In this document: positions 15,401 to 27,116 of the stretch, in pieces
Layout of the letters: the number at the start of each line of letters is the position of its first letter
How positions within the stretch are numbered: the stretch's first letter is position 1
NCBI GenBank assembly: GCA_037074705.1
Contig: CM073592.1
Span: 23,470,629-23,534,628, forward strand
DNA length: 64,000 nt
Source: Zhengitettix transpicula
Taxonomy: Eukaryota > Arthropoda > Insecta > Orthoptera > Tetrigidae
Direction: 5' to 3'
Notes under the pieces: model-generated
Told to the model about the DNA's origin: nothing
The model's database searches: none
Seen by the model: the letters and a program-made list of their open reading frames with translations, nothing else
Made by a program: the position numbers and the translations under genes

Positions 15401-17656
15401 TGAAAAATAAAGTATGTTTTAAGTTTGTATTACATATTTGGTCATTAAGGAATAATAAGTAATAAATCAAGATCTAGAAGCTCTTATATGAAATGAACGA
15501 TTGTTTCATACAATATTTATTCGTCTTTTTTTATGAATTCAATTGGAATTAAAAACAGAAAATGCAGAAACTCTGATAAAATATTTCATATTAACTAATA
15601 TGCTATGAAATATTTTAAAAATGAAATAATAAATTAATTTAAAATGTGGAGGTATTTAGATAAATGCTTGTTTAAAAACAAGTAATAAATTATATTCAAT
15701 TACAAATTATTTTAAATTGCAATTCAAAATTACTTAAGAAATTAATTAATACATTTTTCTGTATTTATTTAAAGCGTGAACGAACGTTTTTAAATGAAAA
15801 ATTATAATTCTTTCCGTCAGATCTTAAACAAAAAATCGCGGCTTGAGAACAATTTACAGAAAATGTCAATGTAATTCAATTTTATACGAAATGTAAAGAA
15901 GTTTGTTTACATAACCACGGGATTCCTGTGAAATATTTTCCGGTGATTGGCGAACCACTTTCTCTGCTTCGCTGCTCGTCTACTCTCATAGTCCGAAAGA
16001 GCTATGGGACATAAACTTTTGCTTATGTTGCTATACGAGTAAGGAAAATCAATGCTAGCATGTCCGAGAAGAAAAGGCTGCAAGTGCTTTTTTTTCTCGC
16101 TTTTTATACTCTGTTCCCCCACCTAGGATAACGTCATCCCCTTTATATAGACGGTTAAGTTGTTTTTGACCAACTTGTCGATAAATTCGTAAATTTTAGT
16201 TTCCGCCGGTCTGCACAGCCTTTCATTATTATTTAAGCAAACCATTGTTTTAAAATTTTCTGGAGGATTTACGATGGTGGGAACTTTGCATCTGTTTTTA
16301 AGCCTGCTTTGTACTTTTCGCCGGCGAAATTATAAGGTAGGTTCCAAAAAGTGATTCAAATGAAGGACAGAATAATCACTAAGATCTGTTTATTCCAAAT
16401 TCGGCAAGAATTTTTCAGGAAACAATTCATACATGTGCTACCAAGAAATCTATTGTCACCGTACCCCTTTTAGGAATACAAAACAGGGTAGCAGACAATC
16501 ACATTTATAGGCGTTGCAGATCGTTGCAGGCGATCGGAAAGTTAATATATATTTTCTACCTGCTGACAATCGTTAAAAAAACATTTACGTCATACGAAAA
16601 TATCTTACTATGCGTGACAGCAGTGGTAAATTACGGGAATGTGATTTAATGAGAACGTATTATTTGAAATCTCATGAGGAAATTTACGGTTTCTTTTTTT
16701 TTCTGCAGAAAGCATTTCAATTACGATTTAAAAGCGGATCGACTGGGCATTGTTTCGTAGTAGACGTGTGAGTGAAGTGCTCGGGAGCAGAGATAATCAC
16801 ATGCTAAGTGATTCACGGCATTCGTAACTCGCTGTTGACATTTCCCTGGCACGGTGCACGCGACCTTCCCTTGACTCAGACCTATCCATTGTGCACTACG
16901 GTATCCTCGTACGGAAAACTGGGCTGTCAACACTCAGATCGCGTTTAAATGAACACTCAGTCCATAGATTGCATTTATTCATTCATTATTAACGAGTAAA
17001 TTATTATTTTTTGTTTAAATTCGGAAAAGTTGATGGCACATTACGAACTGGACATTGGATGACCGATTAATAGTTTCATTCTACCAGTTTGAGATCGGAT
17101 TATCGCGGATCTTCCGTGAACACAGGTTCACTTTTCCAATTCAGTTCCTTCACAAGAAATAAATTTGAGTAACGATCAATAAATTTTCAGAATATTTTAT
17201 TATAAATATTTTGTTAATAAAATATTCTTCTTCCTAAATTTTTATATATTTACATTTGTAAATAAGATTATATATCCACCTGAAGAGGTGTACATATTAT
17301 ACATTTCCGTCAAATTTTTCTGGTTTAATCATTTATAGCTAGAATATAGTTCAGAATAGATCCTCATCAGAAGCGAAACTTCAAGGTTGTTGGAAGAGTC
17401 ACACACTTAACATTCTTTCAGGCCCATAATCACTGACTTCGTTTAGATATGAGTAATGTATAATAAGATAACTTATAAAGGTAAGAAATTATTAAAATTA
17501 AATTTTTACAATAAAAAATCTAAAGGCCAAAGAGTTGCAAATCGCTACAATTATAATTTTAATTCTTTTATTGTTTTTATCTTTCTGCAACATTGATTAC
17601 GAGAAGGAAACTTCTTTCCCTTCTCTTGCGATACTGGTGTAACAACTTTGGATAAA

Positions 17657-18000
17657 TATTCCCATTGGAATAGTCGACCAGCTGCCTCCTAAACTGGTCG
17701 AGGCACGGAGAAGGGAATGCTGCGTCCCCACAGCAAACTCCTACCCCGCTATCGGAAGGGCGTGGTACAAGTACCCAATGCCGCCCGACCTACCCGATGC
17801 AGGTTTTTCTAAGGTTTTCCCTGCATTTCTTTAGGCGAATGCCGGGTAGGATCCTTAAAATATAGCCCGGGGCCCCTAGTAACCCTTGGCTACCTTCCTC
17901 TACCCTTCCACATCCCCCATTTCAAATCCATTCCTATGCTATTAAAGGGGAGTTGCCCAATGTGGATCACCCTCATATAGCCTGTTGCCCTAAAAAAAAA
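17657..18000 (+). mobile_element. SINE-like element, 5'-truncated
   Basis: It starts within the family at tattcccattggaatag and ends in nine A residues. It lies between the two arms of the inverted repeat 17359-19030 and is directly followed by a tRNA-like SINE head in the opposite orientation. Confidence 0.82.
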
Positions 18001-18002
18001 TG

Positions 18003-18080
18003 GAAAATATTGGACGGAACCAGGAATCGAACCCTGACTTACAATCATACAGATTCTCTAACCACTGAACCAAACAATAG
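18003..18080 (-). repeat. tRNA-derived SINE head (pseudo-tRNA)
   Basis: On the minus strand, ggttcagtggttagag resembles a tRNA D-arm/box A and gggttcgattcctgg a T-arm/box B, followed by ttccgtccaatattttcc. The acceptor stem does not pair fully, so this is not a working tRNA. It shares its layout and downstream aatatt stretch with the element at 62145. Confidence 0.55.
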
Positions 18081-20278
18081 ATTCAATAATGGAATCACTA
18101 CGAATATCTACCTTGAATGAGAAAATTGTAGTTAGATAAAGTAGTAATAAACCAGTTAAATGATAGTACGATGGAACTGAAATGTAATGGATCAAGGTTC
18201 GATTACCGCTTGAAGGCAAAAAAAAATATACGAATGAATAACAGCAGCAGAAAACGTACTGGATTTGAAATTAAAACAAAGAAAAAACCACATGTGAATC
18301 AATGATTAAATATACTTTACGGAATACAATTAACTGTTTAATAATATATGTTTTTAATTTTTGTTACAGGTAAGTTTTCATGCTGAGTCAGCCCCTACTT
18401 AATACACGTGGTACAAGTAAGACTATAATGGCAAATTTCTTTAATTCCTTACGGTAATTATACATTTGGGTAACTCCACAGGTAAGCAAGCCTGTAATTT
18501 ATACATTGTGTCCGGTAAATTCTACGTCGTCATGTAGAGAGAAATTTTAAAAAATTAATCTCTTAGGTCAATTATAACTAACTCATTGATAGTATTTGTA
18601 TATGACAAATTTATTACAAATTTTAATATCTATTTAATAATAAAAATAATTTTAATAAGAGTCAGTTATACAACAACGCGTGGAACGTACAGGCAAACGA
18701 ATTTTTAAAAAACTTACTGACGTTAAGGTATGAAGAAACACTTCGGTTGTATTGATAAGTGAGCTTAAAAAAATTCTGCTGATTATCTCCTTCGAACTTA
18801 AATGCGTTTGTTTGTAAAAAAATTGTATTCATAATTAAACTTGGAATATTAATACTGTGGAGTAAATAGTTGAGATTAACTATTATTAGATTTTAATAAT
18901 TCCTCAACTTTATAAGTTATCTTATTATATATTATTTTTATTTAAATTAAGTTAGTAATTATGGGCCTAAAAGAATGTAAAGTGTGTGACTCTTCCAACT
19001 ACCTTGAAGTTTCGCTTCTGATGAGGATCCATGGGAAAATAATTTATTATACTCCATATACTGGCTGCAGTGATAGTGAAATCATGAAGAACTAGTCTCT
19101 GATCTTGACATTTTAATCTATATTATATTAAAACTATGAAATGACACGAGTATGCAAACCTGAGATTTTAAACGCCTAAGATGATGAATCGCGAAGGACG
19201 AGTAAACTCATTTTTAACAATAAATATTGACTGTGGAAAAATTAATGAGCAGATGTGTTGTAGCAATAATTATTTTCTCTTGTTTGTAGTTGCTTATTAG
19301 TAAAAAAAAATTATATCTTTATTAGCAACCTTCCAGACAGCGGCAACGTGCCGATTCCGGAATATAAATAAGGTTCCCCCGGGTGGGAGTAGCCTGCCTA
19401 ATCTGGTTTCAGGTTCTGTGCCCATTAGCCTTGGTAGAGAAAGACCTCAAGCAGCACATACATATGCTACCCGTATTTAAAGGTTACATAATCCAAATCC
19501 TTGTTCTGATGTATTACGAGGATCATTTTTAACAGTCACGAAAGTATATCTAGTGGTGGGAAAATGGGATCAGTTATCTAATGTAGTCCACGTTGGAAAA
19601 TATACCTTGTGGCCGGAATGAGCAAGGAGTGTTACGGATGATATTAAGCTGTTCAAGTGGTTCGTGATGAAAATTTTGTCATTTGAGTAACGAAAAACAA
19701 TCGAGGAGCACAAAAAAATCACTGCAGAAAAGTTTCACTTTAGCGAGCCAATTGAGCGATTTGGAGTACTCGGAGGAATTCGTGCGTTACACTTAAATGC
19801 CGGGGAAATTGCAATGTGAGAACAAAATGATTCATACGTCTTGATAGCTATAACCATTAGTTTGAGAGTTATTGCTTGCTGGTGAGTTGTTTCCTTCTAT
19901 GGTTTTCCCCCACACAACGGCCCATTAGTCCGAAAGTACTTGCGGTAAGGGTTGGCTGTGTTATTGTGAAGTGGAAGATAGCATCTCTTCTGGGAAACCT
20001 ATAGGTTCCGATCGAACAGCCAATTTAACTGCTTCTGCTGAAATAGACCTATCCCTCGTAATACGAAACGCCGAACTTCCTCGATTTTCGCGAATCCTGC
20101 GCATAATATTAGTTCCCAGATCTTCAGTTTTCGTATAAATACCAACATAAATTCCCCAGTTACGTCTTCGCATCTAAGCTTTTATTTACAGGATGATTTA
20201 TATCTACCTAAAATAATATTTTACAGCTAGACTAAGGAATTTTTACCACATTATGACAAACCTGTCAGTCAGAAACGG

Positions 20279-20310
20279 CCTGAAGAGGGTTCAAATATGT
20301 AAAGAAACGT
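20279..20310 (+). repeat. CTGAAGA-N17-GAAAC motif
   Basis: Core CTGAAGA at 20280-20286 and GAAAC at 20304-20308. Stem complementarity in the spacer is poor. The spacer (gggttcaaatatg) resembles that of the copy at 43519, so the two are related repeats. Confidence 0.4.
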
Positions 20311-21057
20311 TTAAAATTAAAATTTTAACTAATTAATTAATAATTTACCTTAATTAATATTAGTCTAATTTTTATCTATAAAATCATATGATTTTTTATA
20401 AGAATAATATTTATTCCAGATTTATTATTATTACCGGGATTTTTTTTCCTCCACCGGTATCACTTATTTACATGAAAACAAAGCACAACTTTTAAAAGGA
20501 GCAAAAGTAAATTGGCTGTAAAGATATAATAGATCTTCAAGAGGCAGTGCCCTGGAAAATGATTTTTTTGACGTTGAATATGAAGCTCCACAAACGGTTA
20601 CCTTTTCCCCTAATAAAAACTACCGCGCATCCACAGTACTCAAAAACCATCAGCCGCGAATCAACTTTATTTAGGACGTTACGGTACGTTGCCGGTAATG
20701 GACGGATATATTTCAAGAAGTCAGAGCCATGATTATGGTTAAAGAAACTACTTTTTTTTCGTATTAAATTTAATAATAATTTCACTGGTTGCGTGTGAAA
20801 CATTTTTACAGAATTTCCTTCTTTAGAAAGATTATTATTATTATTCTACGATTTTAGAAGGAGCACTTTTCTCAATTTATTTCAATAATAATTTTAAGGA
20901 ACTTCATTATATCATCACAATTATTAATATTAAACGCCACTAATATTCTCTGATTTATTTGGGTGATATTTATGTCAACATTTAAATTTTTAAAAAAAAT
21001 TCTATCAGTGACAAGATCCAACAAGAATGAAAAAATTTACGTCTGATTGAAAAAAAG

Positions 21058-21322
21058 GAATAAGAAAGATAGCCAATTCAGACAAAAAAGTGATAATATA
21101 AATATCACACAACGTTTCTGGGATCCTCGTTCCTTTCGTCAGGTGCGAAGTAGAGCCTAGAGCGGCACAACTGCAAAATCTTTTGAGTTTTGTCAACTGA
21201 CATGTGCAGTTGTGTCGCTCAAGGCTCTTCTTCGCACCTGACGAAAGGAACAAGGATCCCAGAAACGTTGTGTGATATTTATATTATCACTTTTTTGTCT
21301 GAATTGGCTATGTTTCTTATTC
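21058..21322. repeat. Near-perfect 117-bp inverted repeat (long hairpin)
   Basis: Arms 21058-21174 and 21205-21322 are almost identical reverse complements (only a handful of mismatches), with a 30-base spacer. Each arm contains cctgacgaaaggaac and gatcccagaaacgtt pointing outward. The hairpin would be very stable in single-stranded DNA or RNA. Confidence 0.9.
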
Positions 21323-22081
21323 AAGATTAAACAAGTCCCCAAGAAAACTGTTTTTTTTGTCAGAATCGATATTTTGCGATTGTATTATTCAATCCATTGA
21401 ATCGTAAAAGGTGGTTTTCCGCTTCCTGAATTCATACATATGAAAAGCCGCGGGACCGTAACGTAGATTTTTATTAGACCTGATCAGGCACGGAACGACT
21501 AGTAAAAATAAAGATAAAAATTGTCCACTGCACTAAAGACCAAGGCTACCCTTGATATCAATCTGTCATGGTCCGCCAGAAATGCCGAAAGACATTCTCT
21601 TAAGTGGGCAACAAGACTCCGGTCTAATTACATCCGACAGAAAACTGGACGCATGTAATCAGAAACTTAAACATAGCCATCCTCGTGTCTTAATGCGGTA
21701 CTGGAAACCACTTTTCTTTAAGTAAAGGTTTCCGACGTAGGTTTCGTCGTTTAAGAGCTTTAAAGATGCAAGTGAGCGTATAATACGGGAAATGCATTTC
21801 AAGCACATTAAGAACACTATTTCAATATATAATTCCAACCAGTATAAAGTACATCCATTGGGAAGGAAAAAAATTAATTTTCTATATTTTAGACAATAGT
21901 TTATACTCTAAAACATAACGTTTGCCTTCACATAGTTAACGAATAAAAAATATGAGCAAATACGTCTTGAATTATTCCTCTGTACTATGTAATTTCTACT
22001 TGGAAAAAATTAATTCCAAATCTGCATTTTCCTCACTTTAATTATAGAATACGCCTTCAATAATAGTCGTCAAATAACTGG

Positions 22082-22116
22082 ACTATAATATATATAGGAC
22101 TATAATATATATAGGA
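22082..22116. repeat. 17-18 bp tandem duplication
   Basis: Two adjacent copies of actataatatatatagg. Confidence 0.85.
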
Positions 22117-25100
22117 TATTTTCTGGATTTTTACTGTTTAAAAATTTATCGAACTTATTTATGTGGAAGTACGTGGAAGGATTTGATTAACAATTATTTT
22201 TAAAAATTTTTTCATACATTTATGACCCCTTTTCAACATTCCTGATACAAGTCCTAGGCCTAGAAAATTGTATTAACTATTAGAAAACGCATTGTAAAAA
22301 CTCAACTTACTGAAGTTCTCAGTTGTTTCATTCCCATTCCAAAGAGTACAGATGTTCTCTTAAATACACCATTTCAATTAAAATTGTTAACACCGTAGTT
22401 TCCACTTCTCGCATTACAGTCTTTAAATTCCTATGCCACCATCTTCCGTTCTCTTTCCTACTTATTCTCTGACTTTTCTTTTTCCAGTCCTCAATTCCAT
22501 ACAATTATTCATTTTATTGAACTTAAACCCGTTTTTCCCGGTCCTTGAAGAATTTCTGTACCAATTTTCGTTTAAATTTGTCAATGCGTTTAAATTTATT
22601 TTCAGAACATACATAAAAATAATCATAAATCCGGCTTTTATTGTAAATATTTCCGCTATTAACAAAATGTATAACCGCTTCCCTACTTATATTAAAAAGT
22701 AAACACTTCCAGTGACAAATTTTATATAAGCACCAATTACGGCGAACTATATAGCCTATATTGTACCTCGATATAGCTGAAATATTAATTTCAAAATCCA
22801 TTGTATAATGTTTTTCTGGTCTCATTTAATTTAAACTTGGCAAAACACACGTGTACGTTTATTTCTATGGAATATATATGTAATTGCTATATCTAAAATT
22901 TAAATGTGTTCCTAGTTATTCCAGTGATATTTTCTACTCCATGTAAGGACTAGTTCACGTGTCGGTTTTTGATTGGTGCTTGCCAGACCAGCGAAATGAT
23001 TGGCTGTGACGTTTCAGCTGGGCTGTGATTGAGTGTTTTAAGATGTTGTGCTTTGATTTTTTTCCGAATTTAAAATGGGCAACTATACTACCTATTTCCA
23101 GAATATATAAATACAAAAGTAATTGATTTAAAACTGTTCAGCTGTTTTGAAGGCAAAGCATTATGAACATTCAACACGTTAACGTTTTACTTATACAGAT
23201 ACTTTTTCGAAATCTTTTTTCTTTTACGACAAATACGATAAAGTCCACGAGGTACGAGAATATCAGTTATTTTTATTCAACGTGTTTCAGTACTATATAC
23301 ATATGATTCTCTTAATTATACATCAGCCGAGATCTTTGCAAGTGCTTTATATGGAAGCGTCTTGTAACGCGGCGTCTGTGACTTACTCATGTGTTTGTCT
23401 TGACGTGGCCAGTGACTTCACCTCGGTCCATTCATGCTTTACCACACCACGAGGGAACTATGTACATTACCCAAAACATTCAATACTTACAGTGCATTAG
23501 TCGTCTCGTAAATAAAATATATAAATAATTCTTCTTCGGATTCAAGCAAGGTTAAATATGCATCTGTTTGATATATGTGTATTAAAATAGAAAAAAAATG
23601 ATTAATTTAATATAAAAATGTTGAAAAAATTGTTGCGTTAATTAAGGAGTTATTTTTCAGATATACATTTTCTAATATGTATTATAATATTGCCTTCGTC
23701 GGTGCTTATAGTGTAATATACGCACAAGTTTTATAACAGGGTTAGACAAGAATTATTATCAAATTATTTTCCTAATTAAGTAAAATCGGTTCATGGAGGG
23801 TTTTGAACAATCACGTTTCTCAATCGATGGACGTACAGAAATATTAGTTTCAAATATCCCCAGATTTTCGAGAGAATATCGCTGATCCCTCTTGAAAATG
23901 TTCTCATTCCAGAACATTCTGTTCGTCAAATACCATAACGTTTCGCAGGAAGAATTTATTTAATTACGGATTAAGCCGCTTTGTCAGCTGAGTTAGAAAT
24001 TCCTTAAAATCACAGAAAATTTTCAGGATAAATAATCATATTAAATTTTTAAATGAAGACCCATTTTTATCTTTCAATCATAGCAACCATGCTTTTTTTT
24101 ACTTTCAGATTTGATGATTAATATATAAATGCACCGATTTAAGTATAAGTATAAAAAGTATAAAAATTATTGTTTTTGGGATTTAAACAATTATGGGAAC
24201 TAAAATTTTGATGGAAGGATGTGATCGGAGTAGAAGTTAATTTAATTTGTGGGATATGGAGAAATATCCCCAGAGGTAATAAAAAAATTTCAACATTTTT
24301 AAACCCGTTATAATTATTATTTAATATTTTCTGGATTTGGTCAAGGGACCCTCGGAAAATAATCCAAAGAAGAAGATACCTATCGCGGAATTCAAGGTCA
24401 TCTGTGCCAAGTTGTTCGGTTCGCTATCGTCTCTCTGGTCTCGACTCGGACCGTTACACTTTCTGCCCTTGCGAAAGTAGTCCGTCACGTACGAGGGTGC
24501 TAGAATCTTGAAAAGGGGGTTGAGCTAGAAAGTTTACCCGGTTATTGCAGATTAATGTGGAGAGAGATTTTTCATGTTTCGAAGAACTTGCAACATGGGA
24601 CTGCGGGTGCCTTACTTTATCTCTTTTGGCAAGTTTAAGGAAGATTATTATTTAAAGAATAATGTCTATGTTTTCTTTGGAATCTACGTAATTTTTGTCT
24701 GTATTATCCTCATTACAAAACTACAATAAATCATGACGATTTTCCTTGTATAAGTTGGAAAGTCAATTTCTGGATTTATTTTCTGCTACCCATTTCCGTT
24801 CTGTTCGCTGAAATTGACAAACTTGATTTGTCTGCCGTACCGTTTAAAGATTTTATGTATGTCACGGGATCTCAACACCGCAACTCGATAAAAGAAACAA
24901 GCGAACAGTTTTCCAGACGGGTAGAAAATTACGCAATTTCCGATTATGAGCGCGGCGTAACGATATGTCTCGAGACTTCACTTTCAAACGTAAACGGTGA
25001 AGCAATTATGAGGTATCTAATTCACGTGTCGAGTTATTTCGAGAGACAGAGTTGATATAAACTGGTGATACGAAAATGTGAAGGCGAAAATACCGGTAGT

Positions 25101-26879
25101 TAAAGACCTTGACGTACGCAGAGCAGGAGGGGATGGAAATAATGAATTAGATACGAAACTGGCTTCAGAAAAAACACCGAGACCGGTAGGTCCACGTGTT
25201 CAATCAATCAACACTGGTGTTGAACGGGTAAATTCCCTTAAATCAATGAAAAGTAAAGAAAAATTTATCTATATTTGATGTTTCATTGAGAGGAATAAAT
25301 CACAATTTTTTATTGTATTTCCAATAAAATAAATAATTTTTGTGTGGTAAGAAAAAACGTTTGGAACAATGTTGTGAGTAGAAAATTTTAAGAATTAATT
25401 TAGATTGCCAGATATTTTTTTTATGAAAGGAAATTACTTACAAAGTTTTTGTTAGGCCGAAATTTATGGAAAAATTAAATGTAGACTACAATAATTAATA
25501 ATAAATAATTAACACGACATTCGACACTCCACTCAATATATGTTGGTGATGTTCATTAAGAATGACAGTGTTACGTAATTATGTTTCAATAAACAATAAG
25601 GTTATTCTTAAATGAAAATCCAAATATATTTAGACAAAAAAATCACGACGACGAAAAATTATAAAAACACAAAAATGAACGTAACAAAACAATTTTTCTC
25701 TGTGAAAAAAATTATTCACACTTTCCTCTTCGAAATTTTAAAAAATTCCGTTCTAACGCGTATTAAAGTGATTACATCCTTTATGAAATTAATTAAAATA
25801 CTGGAGCTATACTTACAATCAAAATAATTTTCAGTGTGATTATACAATTTTCTGAGAATTTTTTTGGAAATTAATTATTCGTTTTCTGGTTTCGTCTTTA
25901 CTTTCCCTATGCATTAAACATATAGGAAGCTCTTTCGTCGCTGAGTCACGATTAAAGTAAAATAAAATACATGTATATTTACAATATTCTCACTACTGTT
26001 GCGAGATTACTTACTATATACATCGGATGTGTGTAAATGGAATGCAAAAATGGCCAATCCTGGCCTTGGCAATTTCGTAGTATAGAATTATTAATAATAT
26101 TAAAAAGTATTAAACGTCATGCGCGTCCTTTTTAAGAGAATAAAATAAAAGTTGATCATGGAAAAGTTTAAATGGAATTATACACCATCAAGTATTTTTC
26201 AGATCATCCTTTTATTATACAACATTTTTCTACGTACTAGATAACATATATAAAAAGTTATCAACAAAATAAAATAAATAACCATCCATCATTTTTCAAC
26301 TATTCTTTCCTATTCACACTGTTAGATAAAAAAAATTACAGGCACTCATTGATGGATTTCAAATTTGTCACATGAATGATTCAATTGAAAATTTACCACA
26401 GACGACTTTTTATTATTAATCTGACGTTCTTAACGTAATATTATTTAACTATTATATGCTGGGACATTCCCACGCACATATTCTGAAAATTTAGCTTTCC
26501 ATTTGTTTCTGTTATTTTTTCAAATATACCCCTAAATTATAATCGATTACAAATCCAATAAACGTCGTTATTAATCTCGCAAGAGTAGTCAGTGTATTAT
26601 AAATATTCAGGTTGTTTGAAATGTCACGAGTTACCCTTCCACTGCTTTTGGTATTGTCGATTATTCTTGCTCAAGAATATGGATGAGGTACGTCATGATG
26701 AGAAATCTCACGTTCCAAAGGCGCAGAATGACGCCAGGGTCCATGTACAGGGGTAGGTTAACACGAACTTTTATAGCATGTATTACAAGGAACCTTCGCA
26801 GGAAACTAGATTAATCCGCTCTGGCCAAGAAATAAATTCAACAGACAAATAATTGCGAATCAGTACCGAAGGGTTTTTT

Positions 26880-27086
26880 CCTCTCGTTCTGTTCACGTCA
26901 GCGGTAAACTATAAATGACTTCGCCGGGGTATTTCCCTTCTTGAAACACGCCGGTGAGTAGTACTACGGCGATAGAAGGAGAGATTAAGAGCTAGAAGTT
27001 GGTTTGTCGGAGGAGGGAGAGATGTGGAGGGGGTCCGAGGATGTTTCCCTGCGGTGCTCCGACAGTCAGTCAGACAGAGCTCAGAG
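26880..27086 (+). promoter_or_regulatory. Probable promoter / 5' UTR region of the spz gene
   Basis: The sequence just upstream of exon 1 is clearly less AT-rich than its surroundings, with GGAG repeats (27009-27030) and several CG dinucleotides. No convincing TATA box can be tied to a start site. An ATG at 27022, out of frame with the main ORF, would be an overlapping upstream ORF if it is transcribed. Placement is by inference from exon 1. Confidence 0.4.
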
Positions 27087-27116
27087 ATGTGGGTGCCGTC
27101 AGTCCTCGGGCTCCTG
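27087..27116 (+). CDS. spz6: spz exon 1 (residues 1-10, start of signal peptide)
   Basis: ATG followed by nine codons ([10 protein letters not shown]) and a consensus donor GTGAGT, phase 0. Joined to exon 2 it completes a textbook signal peptide that exon 2 alone lacks, which is why this distant exon is assigned to the gene. It is the first in-frame ATG; the same frame stays open upstream to at least 26982 but only from a GTG. An overlapping out-of-frame ATG at 27022 opens a 32-codon upstream ORF that ends at TGA across the splice junction. Transcript data would settle the exon. Confidence 0.75.

Larger units (their letters stand above)
17359..19030. repeat. Unit bounded by about 145-bp inverted repeats
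   Basis: The left arm, 17359 to about 17503, and the right arm, about 18890 to 19030, match in reverse complement through gatcctcatcagaagcgaaa, ttcaagg, ggaagagtcacacactt, catctttt-like and gataacttataaag blocks. Between them lie the SINE at 17657 and the pseudo-tRNA at 18003. No target-site duplication was seen outside the arms. Confidence 0.75.
12411..27000. other. Gene-free AT-rich sequence upstream of spz
   Basis: Apart from the inverted-repeat units at 17359 and 21058, the SINE at 17657 and the motif at 20279, nothing is recognised. Reading frames of 60-100 codons (for example near 13400-13750, 20537-20803 and 24828-25278) lack domains, signal peptides or family similarity. Confidence 0.55.
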
